From an uncultured Clostridia bacterium (lineage in GTDB: Bacteria > Bacillota > Clostridia > Oscillospirales > Ruminococcaceae): a stretch of 64,000 bases of DNA. This document shows, piece after piece, positions 57,391 to 64,000 of the stretch. Every line of letters starts with the position of its first letter. Position 1 is the first letter of the stretch. Made by a program: the position numbers and the translations under genes. The notes under the pieces are model-generated. The model saw only the letters and a program-made list of their open reading frames with translations, ran no database searches and had not been told where the DNA came from. The DNA lies in contig CALXBH010000079.1 in NCBI GenBank assembly GCA_944386475.1, positions 62,001 through 126,000 on the forward strand, read 5' to 3'.

Positions 57391-57431
57391 AAGGGGCCGC
57401 TGCAAAATAGGAGGTTTTGCAGCGGCCCCTT
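57391..57431 (-). terminator. terminator after mutS
   Basis: A 17-bp perfect stem (57391-57407 with 57415-57431) followed by T on the plus side and CC on the minus side. It lies between mutS and mutL, so mutL may need its own promoter or read-through. Confidence 0.75.
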
Positions 57432-57437
57432 TTCCAT

Positions 57438-60038
57438 TTAGATCATCTTTTTCAGTTCGTACAATACATTGAGGGCCTCAATGGGGGTGAGGGTGTTCAG
57501 GTCGATAGAGGAAAGCTTTTCCAAAAGTTTGCTTTCGGTCTGCTGGCCAAAGCTCACCTGCGCCTCAGGCTCCTCCTGTAAAACAGGTACGGCAGTCCCT
57601 TGGTGTTTACCGGCTTCCAGCTCCGCCAGCACCTCTTTGGCCCTGTTTACCACCGGCGCGGGAACACCGGCGAGCTTTGCTACCTCGATGCCGTAGCTGT
57701 CGTCAGCCCCTCCCCGGACGATCTTCCGCAGAAAGATGATGTCGTCTCCCCGCTTTTTGGCCACGATGTTGTAGTTTTTCACCCCGGGAAGCTCTTTTTC
57801 CAGAATGCTAAGCTCGTGGTAGTGGGTGGCAAACAGGGTTTTGGCGCTTATCTTTTTGGTTTTGACGATATACTCCACCACCGCCCGGGCGATACTCATC
57901 CCGTCAAAGGTAGAGGTGCCCCGCCCGATCTCGTCCAGGATAATTAAGCTGTGGCTGGTGGCGTTTTTTAAGATGTTCGCCACCTCGCTCATCTCCACCA
58001 TAAAGGTGGACTGGCCGCTGGCTAAGTCATCCGATGCGCCCACCCGGGTGAAAATCTTGTCCACCACCCCGATTTTAGCGCTTTTAGCCGGCACATAGCA
58101 GCCCATCTGGGCCATGATGGTAATAATGGCCACCTGGCGCATATAGGTGGATTTTCCCGCCATGTTGGGACCGGTGATTACCGCCACCCGATTGTCCTTT
58201 TCGTCGAGCTTGGTGTCGTTTGGCACAAAAGGCGCGCCGCCCAGCATCTGTTCCACCACCGGGTGGCGGCCGTCTATGATCTCGATCTCCCCATCCACCG
58301 AAATCTCCGGGCAGACATACTGGTTGTCCACCGCCACCTGGGCAAAGGAGCACAGCACGTCCAGCTGCGCCACCGCGTAGGCGGTCTCCTGAACAGCGCC
58401 CAGCCTGCCGGCTACAAACCGCCGCACCTCGTCGAAGATGTCCTGCTCCAGCACGATCATCTTTTCGCTGGCGGTGAGCACACGGCTCTCCAGGCTTTTA
58501 AGCTCCTCGGTGATATAGCGTTCGCAGTTTGTCAGCGTCTGCTTGCGGATATAGGTATCCGGCACCAGGGAAACGTTCCCCTTGGAGACTTCTATGTAAT
58601 AGCCAAACACCCGGTTATAACCGATCTTCAGGTTTTTGATGCCGGTTTTTTCCCGCTCGCTTTGCTCAATCCCGGCGATGTAGCCCTTGGCGTTTTTGTA
58701 AAGATCCCGCAGCTCGTCCAGTTCCTTATTAAAACCGTCCTTAATAAAGCCCCCGTCCTTGAGCACCACCGGCGGGTCGTCCCCAATGGCCCGGTCGATC
58801 AAATCCCGGATGTCTTCCATCAGATCAATGCAGTCGTGAAGCTCCCCCAATAAGGGGCCGCTAAACCCCGCCGTCACCTTTTTAACAGCGGGCAGATGGG
58901 AGGCTGTATAGGACAGCGCCTTTAACTCCCTGGGATTCACCGAGCCGTAGATCACCTTGGTCATCAGCCGCTCCAGGTCGTAGACGTTGGACAGAGCCTC
59001 TCCCAGCTCGTCCCGGGCGGCGGGCGCGCCCACCAGTTCGGTCACGGCGTTTTGCCGCCGGACGATTTGGGCCACGTTTACTAACGGCTGTTCGATAAAC
59101 TTGCGCATCAGGCGCTTGCCCATAGCGGTTTTGGTGCGGTCAAGGACACCCAAAAGGCTCCCCCGCTTTTCCTTGTTGCGCATGGTCTCCAAAAGCTCCA
59201 GATTGCGCCGGGCGGTTAAGTCCAAGGCAAGATACTGCTCGTCGTTATAAAACGAAGCGGTGACAATCCGCTTGGCTCCCTGCCGCTGGGTGTAGTCAAG
59301 GTAGTATAAAAGCGCCCCCAGGCTTTTTTGGGCCATGGGATGCTCGTCAAGATTCAGGCTCTCCACTACCGTGGCTGGGAAATATTCTTTGATCCGCTTT
59401 TCCGCCGCTTGCTGCTCGTACCGGGCATCCTCCATCCGCTCGGCCAGGCAGCGGAGCTTGTTTTTCAAAAACGCCGCCACGCTGGAGAGTTTGACAAAGC
59501 TGTCGTTATACAAAACCTCGCTGGGAGAAAATTTGGAAAGCTCGTTAATCAAGCGGGCCTCCAGGTCTTTTCCCTCCATCTCGGTCAAAAACACCTCGCC
59601 GGTGGAGATATCCGCAAAGCTGACCCCAAAAAAGCCTTTTTCCACATAGACGCTGGCGATATAGTTGTTTTTCGCCTCGTCTAAAAAACCGCCCTCGGTC
59701 ACTGTTCCCGGCGTGATGATCCGGATAACGTCCCGCTTGACCACCCCTTTGGCCAGGGCGGGGTTTTCCATCTGCTCACAGATGGCCACCTTATATCCCT
59801 TGTCAATCAGGCGTTTAATATAGGCTTCACAGCTGTGGTGGGGAACCCCGCACATGGGCGCCCGCTCGGACAACCCGCAGTCCCGCCCCGTCAGGGTAAG
59901 CTCCAGCTCCCGGGAGACTAACAAAGCGTCCTCATAGAACATCTCGTAAAAATCGCCCAGCCGGAAAAACAGGATGCAATCGCTGTATTTCTGTTTGATC
60001 TCATGGTACTGCATCATCATCGGCGACGGTGACGGCAT
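57438..60038 (-). CDS. mutS: DNA mismatch recognition protein MutS
   Basis: An 866-residue MutS1. The mismatch-reading motif FFRLGDFYEMFYEDA (about 25-39, Phe-x-Glu as FYE) is near the N-terminus. The ATPase has GPNMAGKSTYMRQ (about 620), DEIGRGTSTFDG and THYHEL. The C-terminal tail suits tetramer formation. GGGAGGGAACC precedes the start. Confidence 0.97.
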   Translation of the reverse strand: MPSPSPMMMQYHEIKQKYSDCILFFRLGDFYEMFYEDALLVSRELELTLTGRDCGLSERAPMCGVPHHSCEAYIKRLIDKGYKVAICEQMENPALAKGVVKRDVIRIITPGTVTEGGFLDEAKNNYIASVYVEKGFFGVSFADISTGEVFLTEMEGKDLEARLINELSKFSPSEVLYNDSFVKLSSVAAFLKNKLRCLAERMEDARYEQQAAEKRIKEYFPATVVESLNLDEHPMAQKSLGALLYYLDYTQRQGAKRIVTASFYNDEQYLALDLTARRNLELLETMRNKEKRGSLLGVLDRTKTAMGKRLMRKFIEQPLVNVAQIVRRQNAVTELVGAPAARDELGEALSNVYDLERLMTKVIYGSVNPRELKALSYTASHLPAVKKVTAGFSGPLLGELHDCIDLMEDIRDLIDRAIGDDPPVVLKDGGFIKDGFNKELDELRDLYKNAKGYIAGIEQSEREKTGIKNLKIGYNRVFGYYIEVSKGNVSLVPDTYIRKQTLTNCERYITEELKSLESRVLTASEKMIVLEQDIFDEVRRFVAGRLGAVQETAYAVAQLDVLCSFAQVAVDNQYVCPEISVDGEIEIIDGRHPVVEQMLGGAPFVPNDTKLDEKDNRVAVITGPNMAGKSTYMRQVAIITIMAQMGCYVPAKSAKIGVVDKIFTRVGASDDLASGQSTFMVEMSEVANILKNATSHSLIILDEIGRGTSTFDGMSIARAVVEYIVKTKKISAKTLFATHYHELSILEKELPGVKNYNIVAKKRGDDIIFLRKIVRGGADDSYGIEVAKLAGVPAPVVNRAKEVLAELEAGKHQGTAVPVLQEEPEAQVSFGQQTESKLLEKLSSIDLNTLTPIEALNVLYELKKMI

Positions 60039-60087
60039 ATGGTGGTTCCCTCCCTGCTAAAAGTGATGGATGGTTTCCCGCCGACGA

Positions 60088-60492
60088 TTAGTGGCAGCCT
60101 GCGCAGCTGTCGCAGCTTCCCGAGCAGGAAGAGGTGATGTCACAGGTCTGGGGATCTTCCCCGTTAACCGCCATCACCAAGATCATATTAACCTGATTCA
60201 TCAGGTTGTCCATGGCCTGCTTGGCCACATTGTACGCCGCCATATGCTCGTTTTTCATAATCATCTCATAGATTTCCCGCACTTCGGCGTCTAACGCCTT
60301 CATCTTGTCGCTGTCACGGGGCACCTTGTTCATCTCGGCATTTAAGTCGATGCGCTTTAAGTTGAATTTCCTGATGAGATCCTCCAGCTCCGGATCCAGG
60401 TCGTTGGCGTTTTTCGCCGCCTCCAGCGCCTTGTATTCCTCGGTCTGCTGTACCGCAGAGCCCAAATCTCTCGCCAGTTTGATAACGTCCAT
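60088..60492 (-). CDS. YlbF/YmcA-family protein, probably RicA
   Basis: A 134-residue helical protein of the YlbF/YmcA family, starting MDVIKLARDLGSAVQQTEEY. RicA (YmcA), RicF (YlbF) and RicT (YaaT) form a complex that carries iron-sulfur clusters and helps RNase Y mature messages in Bacillus. The place between miaB and mutS is that of ymcA. The C-terminus has five cysteines in CDITSSCSGSCDSCAGCH, a likely cluster ligand set, richer than in Bacillus RicA as I recall. GGAGGAATTATACA precedes the start. Confidence 0.85.
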   Translation of the reverse strand: MDVIKLARDLGSAVQQTEEYKALEAAKNANDLDPELEDLIRKFNLKRIDLNAEMNKVPRDSDKMKALDAEVREIYEMIMKNEHMAAYNVAKQAMDNLMNQVNMILVMAVNGEDPQTCDITSSCSGSCDSCAGCH

Positions 60493-60558
60493 TGTATAAT
60501 TCCTCCGTTTTTCGTTGATTCCGGGAAGTTTTTTCCCGGTGATATTTATAAAACTGAA

Positions 60559-62019
60559 TCATTCAGGATTATAACAAGTTTCATCCGCCCGTTCACCCAA
60601 AAGCACCCCGGGCTTGGAACCGGTGATTTTTACCGAGACAAATTGGCCGATTAGATCGCCCGTGCCCGGAAAATCCACCAGGATGTTCCCGTAATTGCGC
60701 CCGGTGACGCGGCCGGGCGCCGACCGGCTTTCCCCTTCCACCAAAACCCGGAAGGTTTTCCCCTCCATCTGGCGGAAAAGCTCGATGCCGATGTCCTGCT
60801 GCACCGCGAGCATCTGCCGAAACCAGCGGCCCTTTTCCTCATCGGAAACAGGGTCGTCCATCTCCGCCGCTTTGGTGCCGGTGCGGCGGGAATATAAAAA
60901 GGTGAACAGCCCGTGATACCGAACAGCCTTAATCAGCTCCAACGTCTGCAAAAAGTCTTCTTCCTGCTCGCCGGGAAAGCCTACGATGATATCGCTGGTG
61001 AGCACCACGTCGGGCATTTTTTCCCGGGCGTAGGAGACAAGCTCCAGATAATCCTCCCGGGTGTAGTGCCGGTTCATGGCTTTTAAAATCCGGTTGCTCC
61101 CGCTCTGCACCGGGAGGTGGATATGATGGCACACCTTTTCGCAGCCGGCAATGGTATCGATGAGCCGTCTCGTGCAGTCTTTGGGGTGGCTTGTCATAAA
61201 CCGGATGACAAAATCTCCCGGAATGTCGTTAATCCGTTTAAGAAGTTCGGCAAAATCCACCCCGTCCGGAAGGGTCTTCCCATAACTGTTAACGTTTTGC
61301 CCCAGCAAAGTGATCTCTTTATACCCCTTTGCCACCAGATCCTCGGCTTCTGCAAGAACCGCCTCAGGCGTGCGGCTGCGCTCCCGCCCTCTAACATAGG
61401 GGACGATGCAGTAGGTACAGAAATTGTTGCAGCCGTACATCACCGGGAGGTTTGCCTTAAAGCTGCCTTCCCGCTGCACCGGAAGGCCCTCGGCAATCGT
61501 CCCGTCCATATTGTCTACCGAAAACACCCGTTTATCACCCGAAAGGGTCTGATACAAAAGCTCGGGCAGGCGGTGCAGGGCGTGGGTGCCGAACACCAGA
61601 TCCACATAGGGGTAGCTGTCTTTGATCTTTTGAGCGATCTGCTCCTGCTGGGTCATGCAGCCGCACAGGCCGATCACCAGGTCAGGGTGCTGCCTCTTGA
61701 GCTTTTTTAACGCCCCCACGTTGCCGAACACCCGGTCTTCCGCGTTTTCCCGGACGGCACAGGTGTTGTATAAAACGAGCCGCGCCCCCTCGGGGGAGTC
61801 GCAGAAGCCGTAGCCCATCTGGGCCAGCTGGCCTTTGAGCTTTTCCCCGTCGCTGACGTTTTGCTGGCAGCCATAGGAATGGACATACGCCAGCGGCGGC
61901 CCTTCGGGATAACGCCCGCCGATTAGTTCCCGCACCTTTTGTTCATACTGCCGCTGGCGGGCAAGCTCCCCGTCGGGTACGAAAACCGAAGAACTGTCAT
62001 TGGTTGTATGTGTATTCAA
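60559..62019 (-). CDS. miaB: tRNA-2-methylthio-N6-dimethylallyladenosine synthase
   Basis: A 486-residue radical-SAM methylthiotransferase. The N-terminal cluster cysteines lie in YGCQQNVSDGE, NTCAVRENAED and GLCGCMTQ. The radical SAM motif is GCNNFCTYCIVPYVRGRERSR (CxxxCxxC near 196-203). A TRAM domain is at the end. It acts after MiaA on tRNA A37. The start at 62019 has AGGAGGCGCC upstream. Confidence 0.96.
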   Translation of the reverse strand: MNTHTTNDSSSVFVPDGELARQRQYEQKVRELIGGRYPEGPPLAYVHSYGCQQNVSDGEKLKGQLAQMGYGFCDSPEGARLVLYNTCAVRENAEDRVFGNVGALKKLKRQHPDLVIGLCGCMTQQEQIAQKIKDSYPYVDLVFGTHALHRLPELLYQTLSGDKRVFSVDNMDGTIAEGLPVQREGSFKANLPVMYGCNNFCTYCIVPYVRGRERSRTPEAVLAEAEDLVAKGYKEITLLGQNVNSYGKTLPDGVDFAELLKRINDIPGDFVIRFMTSHPKDCTRRLIDTIAGCEKVCHHIHLPVQSGSNRILKAMNRHYTREDYLELVSYAREKMPDVVLTSDIIVGFPGEQEEDFLQTLELIKAVRYHGLFTFLYSRRTGTKAAEMDDPVSDEEKGRWFRQMLAVQQDIGIELFRQMEGKTFRVLVEGESRSAPGRVTGRNYGNILVDFPGTGDLIGQFVSVKITGSKPGVLLGERADETCYNPE

Positions 62020-62120
62020 CTGGGCGCCTCCTGCCGAAAGTGATAGATTTTATTTTATCATCTTTTTCCCTGTTTCGCAAGTTTTTCCGACAAAATAGAT
62101 GGGATTTTTTGCGGCATCAG

Positions 62121-62149
62121 TTGACCTTTTTCACCAGATGTTGTATGAT
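62121..62149 (+). promoter_or_regulatory. near-consensus promoter of the candidate small RNA
   Basis: TTGACC (62121-62126), 17 bases, TATGAT (62144-62149). Only one base in each box departs from consensus. Confidence 0.7.
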
Positions 62150-62155
62150 AATAAC

Positions 62156-62300
62156 CAGAAAGCACAAAATAAACGGGTTTTCTCCATAAATGAATCCCCT
62201 CCGCCCAAGGCGGGCGGATATACCATGCCTACTAAAGGTCTTCTCTCCCTCTCTTTCTGAGCCGGCCCCTGCCATTTTCAGCGGGGCCGGTTTTGTTTTT
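62156..62300 (+). ncRNA. candidate small RNA of about 145 nt
   Basis: The 426-base gap between miaB and the NYN gene has a strong promoter at 62121-62149 and, about 110 bases further, a terminator CCGGCCCC/GGGGCCGG (62262-62290) with TTTTGTTTTT. The transcript between has a small hairpin (CCGCC/GGCGG near 62203-62215) and a C/U-rich single-stranded part (GTCTTCTCTCCCTCTCTTTC). A possible 11-codon peptide (62225-62260, MPTKGLLSLSF) lacks a good ribosome binding site. Hfq is coded in the window. No known RNA family was recognised. Confidence 0.55.
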
Positions 62301-62363
62301 GCATCTTCCTACAAAAAACAAAGGGCGATCAGGCGGCAGTCCCCTGTTTTGACAGAATTTTCG

Positions 62364-62392
62364 TTGCATTCGCTATTTGGGCATGTTATGAT
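62364..62392 (+). promoter_or_regulatory. promoter of the NYN-LOTUS gene
   Basis: TTGCAT (62364-62369), 17 bases, TATGAT (62387-62392) with the extended TG. The start codon is 53 bases downstream. Confidence 0.65.
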
Positions 62393-62445
62393 AAAATTAG
62401 ATATTATTTTGATACAGCCTTTTCCGGCAGGGAGGACAAAACAAG

Positions 62446-63285
62446 ATGGAAAACGAAAAGCGGATCGCCGTGTTAATCGACGCGGACAACGTGTCCCAGA
62501 AATATATCAAATGCATTCTGGATGAGATCGTCACCCACGGCATTCCCACCTACAAGCGGATCTATGGAGACTGGACCAAACCCCAGCTGGGCTCCTGGAA
62601 GGATGTTTTGCTGGAATACTCCATCACTCCCATCCAGCAGTACAGCTACACCACAGGGAAAAACGCCACCGATTCGGCGCTGATTATCGACGCCATGGAT
62701 ATTCTGTACTCCCACAATGTGGACGGCTTTTGCATTGTATCCAGCGACAGCGATTTTACAAAACTCGCCTCCCGCCTGCGGGAAGCGGGGATGTTCGTCA
62801 TGGGAATCGGCGAAAAAAAGACGCCCCGCCCTTTTATTGCCGCCTGCGAAAAGTTTAAATATTTAGAATCTCTGTTGTCCGGCTCCCAGGCCTCCGACAG
62901 CGAGGCGGCGGAAGAAGAGGGAGCGGAGGAAACCTCCGCCGAACCCAAAAAGCACCAGTCCGCCAGCGCCAACGACCTCAAAAAGCTCGCCCGCTCCATC
63001 CGCAGCATCGTCACCGAGGTTTCCGACGAGGAAGGCTGGGCATATATGGGAGATGTAGGCAACATGCTCAACAAGCGGTTCCCGGACTTTGACACCCGCA
63101 ACTACGGCTTTGCAAAGCTCACCCCATTAGTCTCCTCCCTCAAGGAGTTTGAAATCGACAACCGAAAGACCAGCAACCCCCACATTGTACACAAATATAT
63201 CCGCAACAAGCAAAAGCGGGAGACAAAACGCCCTTCGGAGGTAAGCGCCTCCAACAAGATCAAATGCCAGAAAAACAACTGGTAA
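62446..63285 (+). CDS. NYN-domain protein with OST-HTH/LOTUS domain
   Basis: A 279-residue protein. The N-terminal NYN domain (about 1-145) has the PIN-like acidic residues in AVLIDADNVS and CIVSSDSDFTKLA, as in limkain and YacP-type RNases. The C-terminal OST-HTH/LOTUS domain (about 175-255) has LARSIRSIVTEVSDEEGWA and FDTRNYGFAKLTPLV and binds RNA. A nuclease acting on structured RNA is expected, not shown. GGGAGG lies 10 bases before ATG 62446. The gene ends in a 21-bp stem terminator shared with yebC. Confidence 0.9.
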   Translation: MENEKRIAVLIDADNVSQKYIKCILDEIVTHGIPTYKRIYGDWTKPQLGSWKDVLLEYSITPIQQYSYTTGKNATDSALIIDAMDILYSHNVDGFCIVSSDSDFTKLASRLREAGMFVMGIGEKKTPRPFIAACEKFKYLESLLSGSQASDSEAAEEEGAEETSAEPKKHQSASANDLKKLARSIRSIVTEVSDEEGWAYMGDVGNMLNKRFPDFDTRNYGFAKLTPLVSSLKEFEIDNRKTSNPHIVHKYIRNKQKRETKRPSEVSASNKIKCQKNNW

Positions 63286-63330
63286 GATAAAAAACATCCC
63301 ACGGCTATACCGTGGGATGTTTTTTATCTT
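63284..63330. terminator. bidirectional terminator
   Basis: A perfect 21-bp stem (63284-63304 with 63310-63330), loop CTATA, with A6/T6 runs. It overlaps the NYN stop codon and serves the convergent yebC gene too. Confidence 0.93.
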
Positions 63331-63338
63331 TTTCTTCT

Positions 63339-64000
63339 TTAAAACTCGTCCTCATTGTCCAGGTTGTGCCAGACGTTTTGCACGTCGTCGTTATCCTCCA
63401 AAGCGTCCAGCAACCGGCGCATTTTTACCTGGCTGTCCTCGTCGGTCAGCGAGATGGTGTTGGCGGGAACCTGCTCCACCTCAGCGGAGACGATGGAATA
63501 CCCCATCTGCTCAATGGCCTCCCGCACGGCGCTGAAGTCCGCGGGAGAGGTGGTGATTTCCGCGATGTTGTCCTCGTCGATGTTGTAATCGTCCGCCCCG
63601 GCGGTGATGAAATCCTCCATCGCCTTGTCCTCGTCGGTGACCGACTCCACCACGATGACTCCCTTCGGCTCAAACATAAAGGAAACGCAGCCGGTGGTTC
63701 CCAAATTGCCGCCGAATTTATCGAAATAGTGGCGAATGTCCGATGCGGTGCGGTTGCGGTTATCCGTCAGGCACTCCACGATCACGGCCGCGCCGCTGGG
63801 GCCGTAACCCTCGTACACAATGGTCTCGTAATCGTTTTTCTCGCCGCCGCCGGCCGCTTTTTTGATGATGCGGTCGATGTTGTCGTTGGGGACGTTGTTG
63901 GATTTCGCCTTGGCGATTAAATCCCGCAGTTTCGAGTTGGACGCGGGGTCGGCGCCCCCTTCCCGCACCGCCACGGAGATCTCCCGGCCGATTTTGGTAA
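63339..64000 (-). CDS. yebC: YebC/PmpR-family protein (partial, N-terminus outside window)
   Basis: About 220 residues of a YebC/TACO1-type protein. Visible motifs are LRDLIAKAKSNNVPNDNIDRIIKKA, given in part, YEGYGPSGAAVIVE, DNRNRT and GCVSFMFEPKG, all in the family order. Members were called transcription regulators; more recent work links many to translation of proline-rich stretches. The first 20 or so residues are cut by the window edge. Confidence 0.95.
   Translation of the reverse strand, partial: TKIGREISVAVREGGADPASNSKLRDLIAKAKSNNVPNDNIDRIIKKAAGGGEKNDYETIVYEGYGPSGAAVIVECLTDNRNRTASDIRHYFDKFGGNLGTTGCVSFMFEPKGVIVVESVTDEDKAMEDFITAGADDYNIDEDNIAEITTSPADFSAVREAIEQMGYSIVSAEVEQVPANTISLTDEDSQVKMRRLLDALEDNDDVQNVWHNLDNEDEF

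Overview
The window looks like a piece of the chromosome of a spore-forming, anaerobic member of the Clostridia, most like the Oscillospiraceae; this is inferred from gene content and no species is claimed. The supporting signs are the gene order miaB-ricA-mutS-mutL-miaA-hfq, the hlyD-like/yggS/sepF/ylmH/divIVA/ileS cluster, flavin-dependent ThyX in place of ThyA, a split transketolase, and three sites resembling mother-cell (sigma-E/sigma-K) promoters. Most genes lie on the minus strand and are GC-rich.

Layout. 1-10.8 kb: pyrH (partial), a YfhO-type membrane protein, a U32 peptidase-family protein, mltG, a 25-residue cysteine-rich membrane peptide behind a sigma-K-like promoter, a folate cyclo-ligase, a DJ-1 protein, two acyltransferase-type proteins, and the tmk-thyX pair for dTMP supply. 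10.9-18.6 kb: one cysteine-rich protein gene is cut in two by a 6.94-kb integrative element. The element carries a large serine recombinase, a 42-residue peptide, an FtsX/MacB-type ABC exporter and two AT-rich unknown genes. Its attachment sites are visible to the base, and precise excision would restore a 267-codon reading frame. This skin-like arrangement is the main discovery candidate.

18.7-28.7 kb: pcrA, a CwlC-like amidase, a ZIP metal transporter, a cysteine synthase-like enzyme, yqeY whose 3' end is copied in 102-bp tandem repeats, a ricin-lectin protein with a histone H1-like tail, a HAD phosphatase with trmB, tRNA-Gln(CUG), and a P-loop kinase. 29-34.4 kb: a 1799-residue wall-anchored GH78 rhamnosidase. 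34.5-37.7 kb: a redox/sulfur module of thioredoxin, a Crp/Fnr regulator, a CoA-disulfide-reductase-like flavoprotein fused to rhodanese, and a rhodanese lipoprotein.

37.8-40.8 kb: a D,D-carboxypeptidase beside a VanS/VanR-like two-component pair without vanHAX. 40.9-45.5 kb: a DUF362 ferredoxin protein, ung, the two transketolase subunits and a Cof-type phosphatase. 45.6-62 kb: housekeeping genes for translation, cell division and DNA repair (rluD, lspA, ileS, divIVA, ylmH, sepF, yggS, an HlyD-like gene, hfq, miaA, mutL, mutS, ricA, miaB). 62-64 kb: a candidate small RNA with its own promoter and terminator, a NYN-LOTUS protein and a partial yebC.

All functions are read from sequence motifs by eye. 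No database search was run. Start codons were chosen from visible ribosome binding sites.
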